From positions 1 to 6,725 of the forward strand of contig CAISUR010000504.1 in assembly GCA_903888655.1 (NCBI GenBank): a stretch of 6,725 bases of DNA, written 5' to 3'. Shown piece by piece: positions 6,607 through 6,725 of this stretch. Below the pieces are notes generated by a model. The model was not told the DNA's origin, made no database searches, and saw nothing but the letters and a program-made list of their open reading frames with translations. Numbering within the stretch: position 1 is the stretch's first letter; each line of letters opens with the position of its first letter. This stretch comes from an uncultured Bacteroidota bacterium (GTDB lineage Bacteria > Bacteroidota > Bacteroidia > Flavobacteriales > Flavobacteriaceae). The translations under genes and the position numbers were made by a program.

Positions 6607-6714
6607 TTAAGAGAAAATTTGCATTAAAATATAAAATACTATAAAATAAATCGCATTGATCACAAGTAACCAAGGATATGTATTTTTAAGTTTACTTGAT
6701 TTATTTGGTTCCAT
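6607..6714 (-). CDS. Single-span membrane microprotein upstream of the symporter
   Basis: Reading the minus strand from ATG at 6714 to TAA at 6607 gives 35 residues: a short basic head (MEPNKSSKLKNT) followed by a hydrophobic helix from about Tyr13 to Phe34 (YPWLLVINAIYFIVFYILM and on). The positive head and single span predict a membrane protein with its N-terminus in the cytoplasm. GGAAA lies 5 nt before the ATG, a better ribosome site than most genes here show. Only one base separates its stop from the symporter ATG, the arrangement of translationally coupled partners. By analogy with small subunits of transporters (KdpF, AcrZ, or the small genes that precede some SSS permeases), it may stabilise or modulate the symporter; that is inference. 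The frame is still open to the right window edge, so a longer version starting upstream cannot be excluded. I do not recognise a named family. Confidence 0.65.
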   Translation of the reverse strand: MEPNKSSKLKNTYPWLLVINAIYFIVFYILMQIFS

Positions 6715-6725
6715 ATTATTTTCCA

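Overview
The window looks like chromosomal DNA of a Bacteroidota member, most probably Flavobacteriia (Flavobacterium-like). It is strongly AT-rich. Shine-Dalgarno signals are mostly weak or absent, and leaders are A/T-rich. Two -7 elements of the TAnnTTTG type, characteristic of this phylum, sit in the single divergent promoter region. The protein families (DUF2911, long-loop SSS symporter, photolyase/SDR/SRPBCC group) are also common there. This assignment rests on sequence style and family knowledge, not on a database search.

Layout. (1) 1-1272, + strand: the 3' part of a membrane sensor histidine kinase gene whose start lies off the left edge. (2) 1279-3862, - strand: three genes read from right to left, SRPBCC-fold protein, atypical short-chain dehydrogenase (SDR), and class I CPD photolyase. 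The first two are 3 nt apart; the photolyase follows after 127 nt that hold a short hexamer repeat. (3) 3863-3995: divergent promoter region. (4) 3996-4850, + strand: a secreted DUF2911 protein with a helical TPR-like tail. (5) 4867-4912: a strong bidirectional terminator between convergent genes. (6) 4911-6714, - strand: a 35-residue single-span membrane microprotein, then after one nucleotide a large SSS-family Na+/solute symporter.

How the genes fit together. The SRPBCC-SDR-photolyase run looks like a light/UV-response cassette: photolyase repairs cyclobutane pyrimidine dimers with visible light, and the two upstream proteins are plausible redox or lipophilic-ligand partners (inference). 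The SDR lacks the usual catalytic Tyr of the YxxxK motif; a His sits where enoyl-ACP reductases carry theirs. The microprotein-symporter pair looks translationally coupled and suggests an accessory subunit. The histidine kinase converges on the photolyase with only 6 nt between stop codons; no response regulator is in view.

The most interesting items are the undetected-by-length microprotein, the Tyr-less SDR in its photolyase context, and the long charged periplasmic insertion in the symporter. No mobile element, CRISPR array, rRNA or tRNA was seen.
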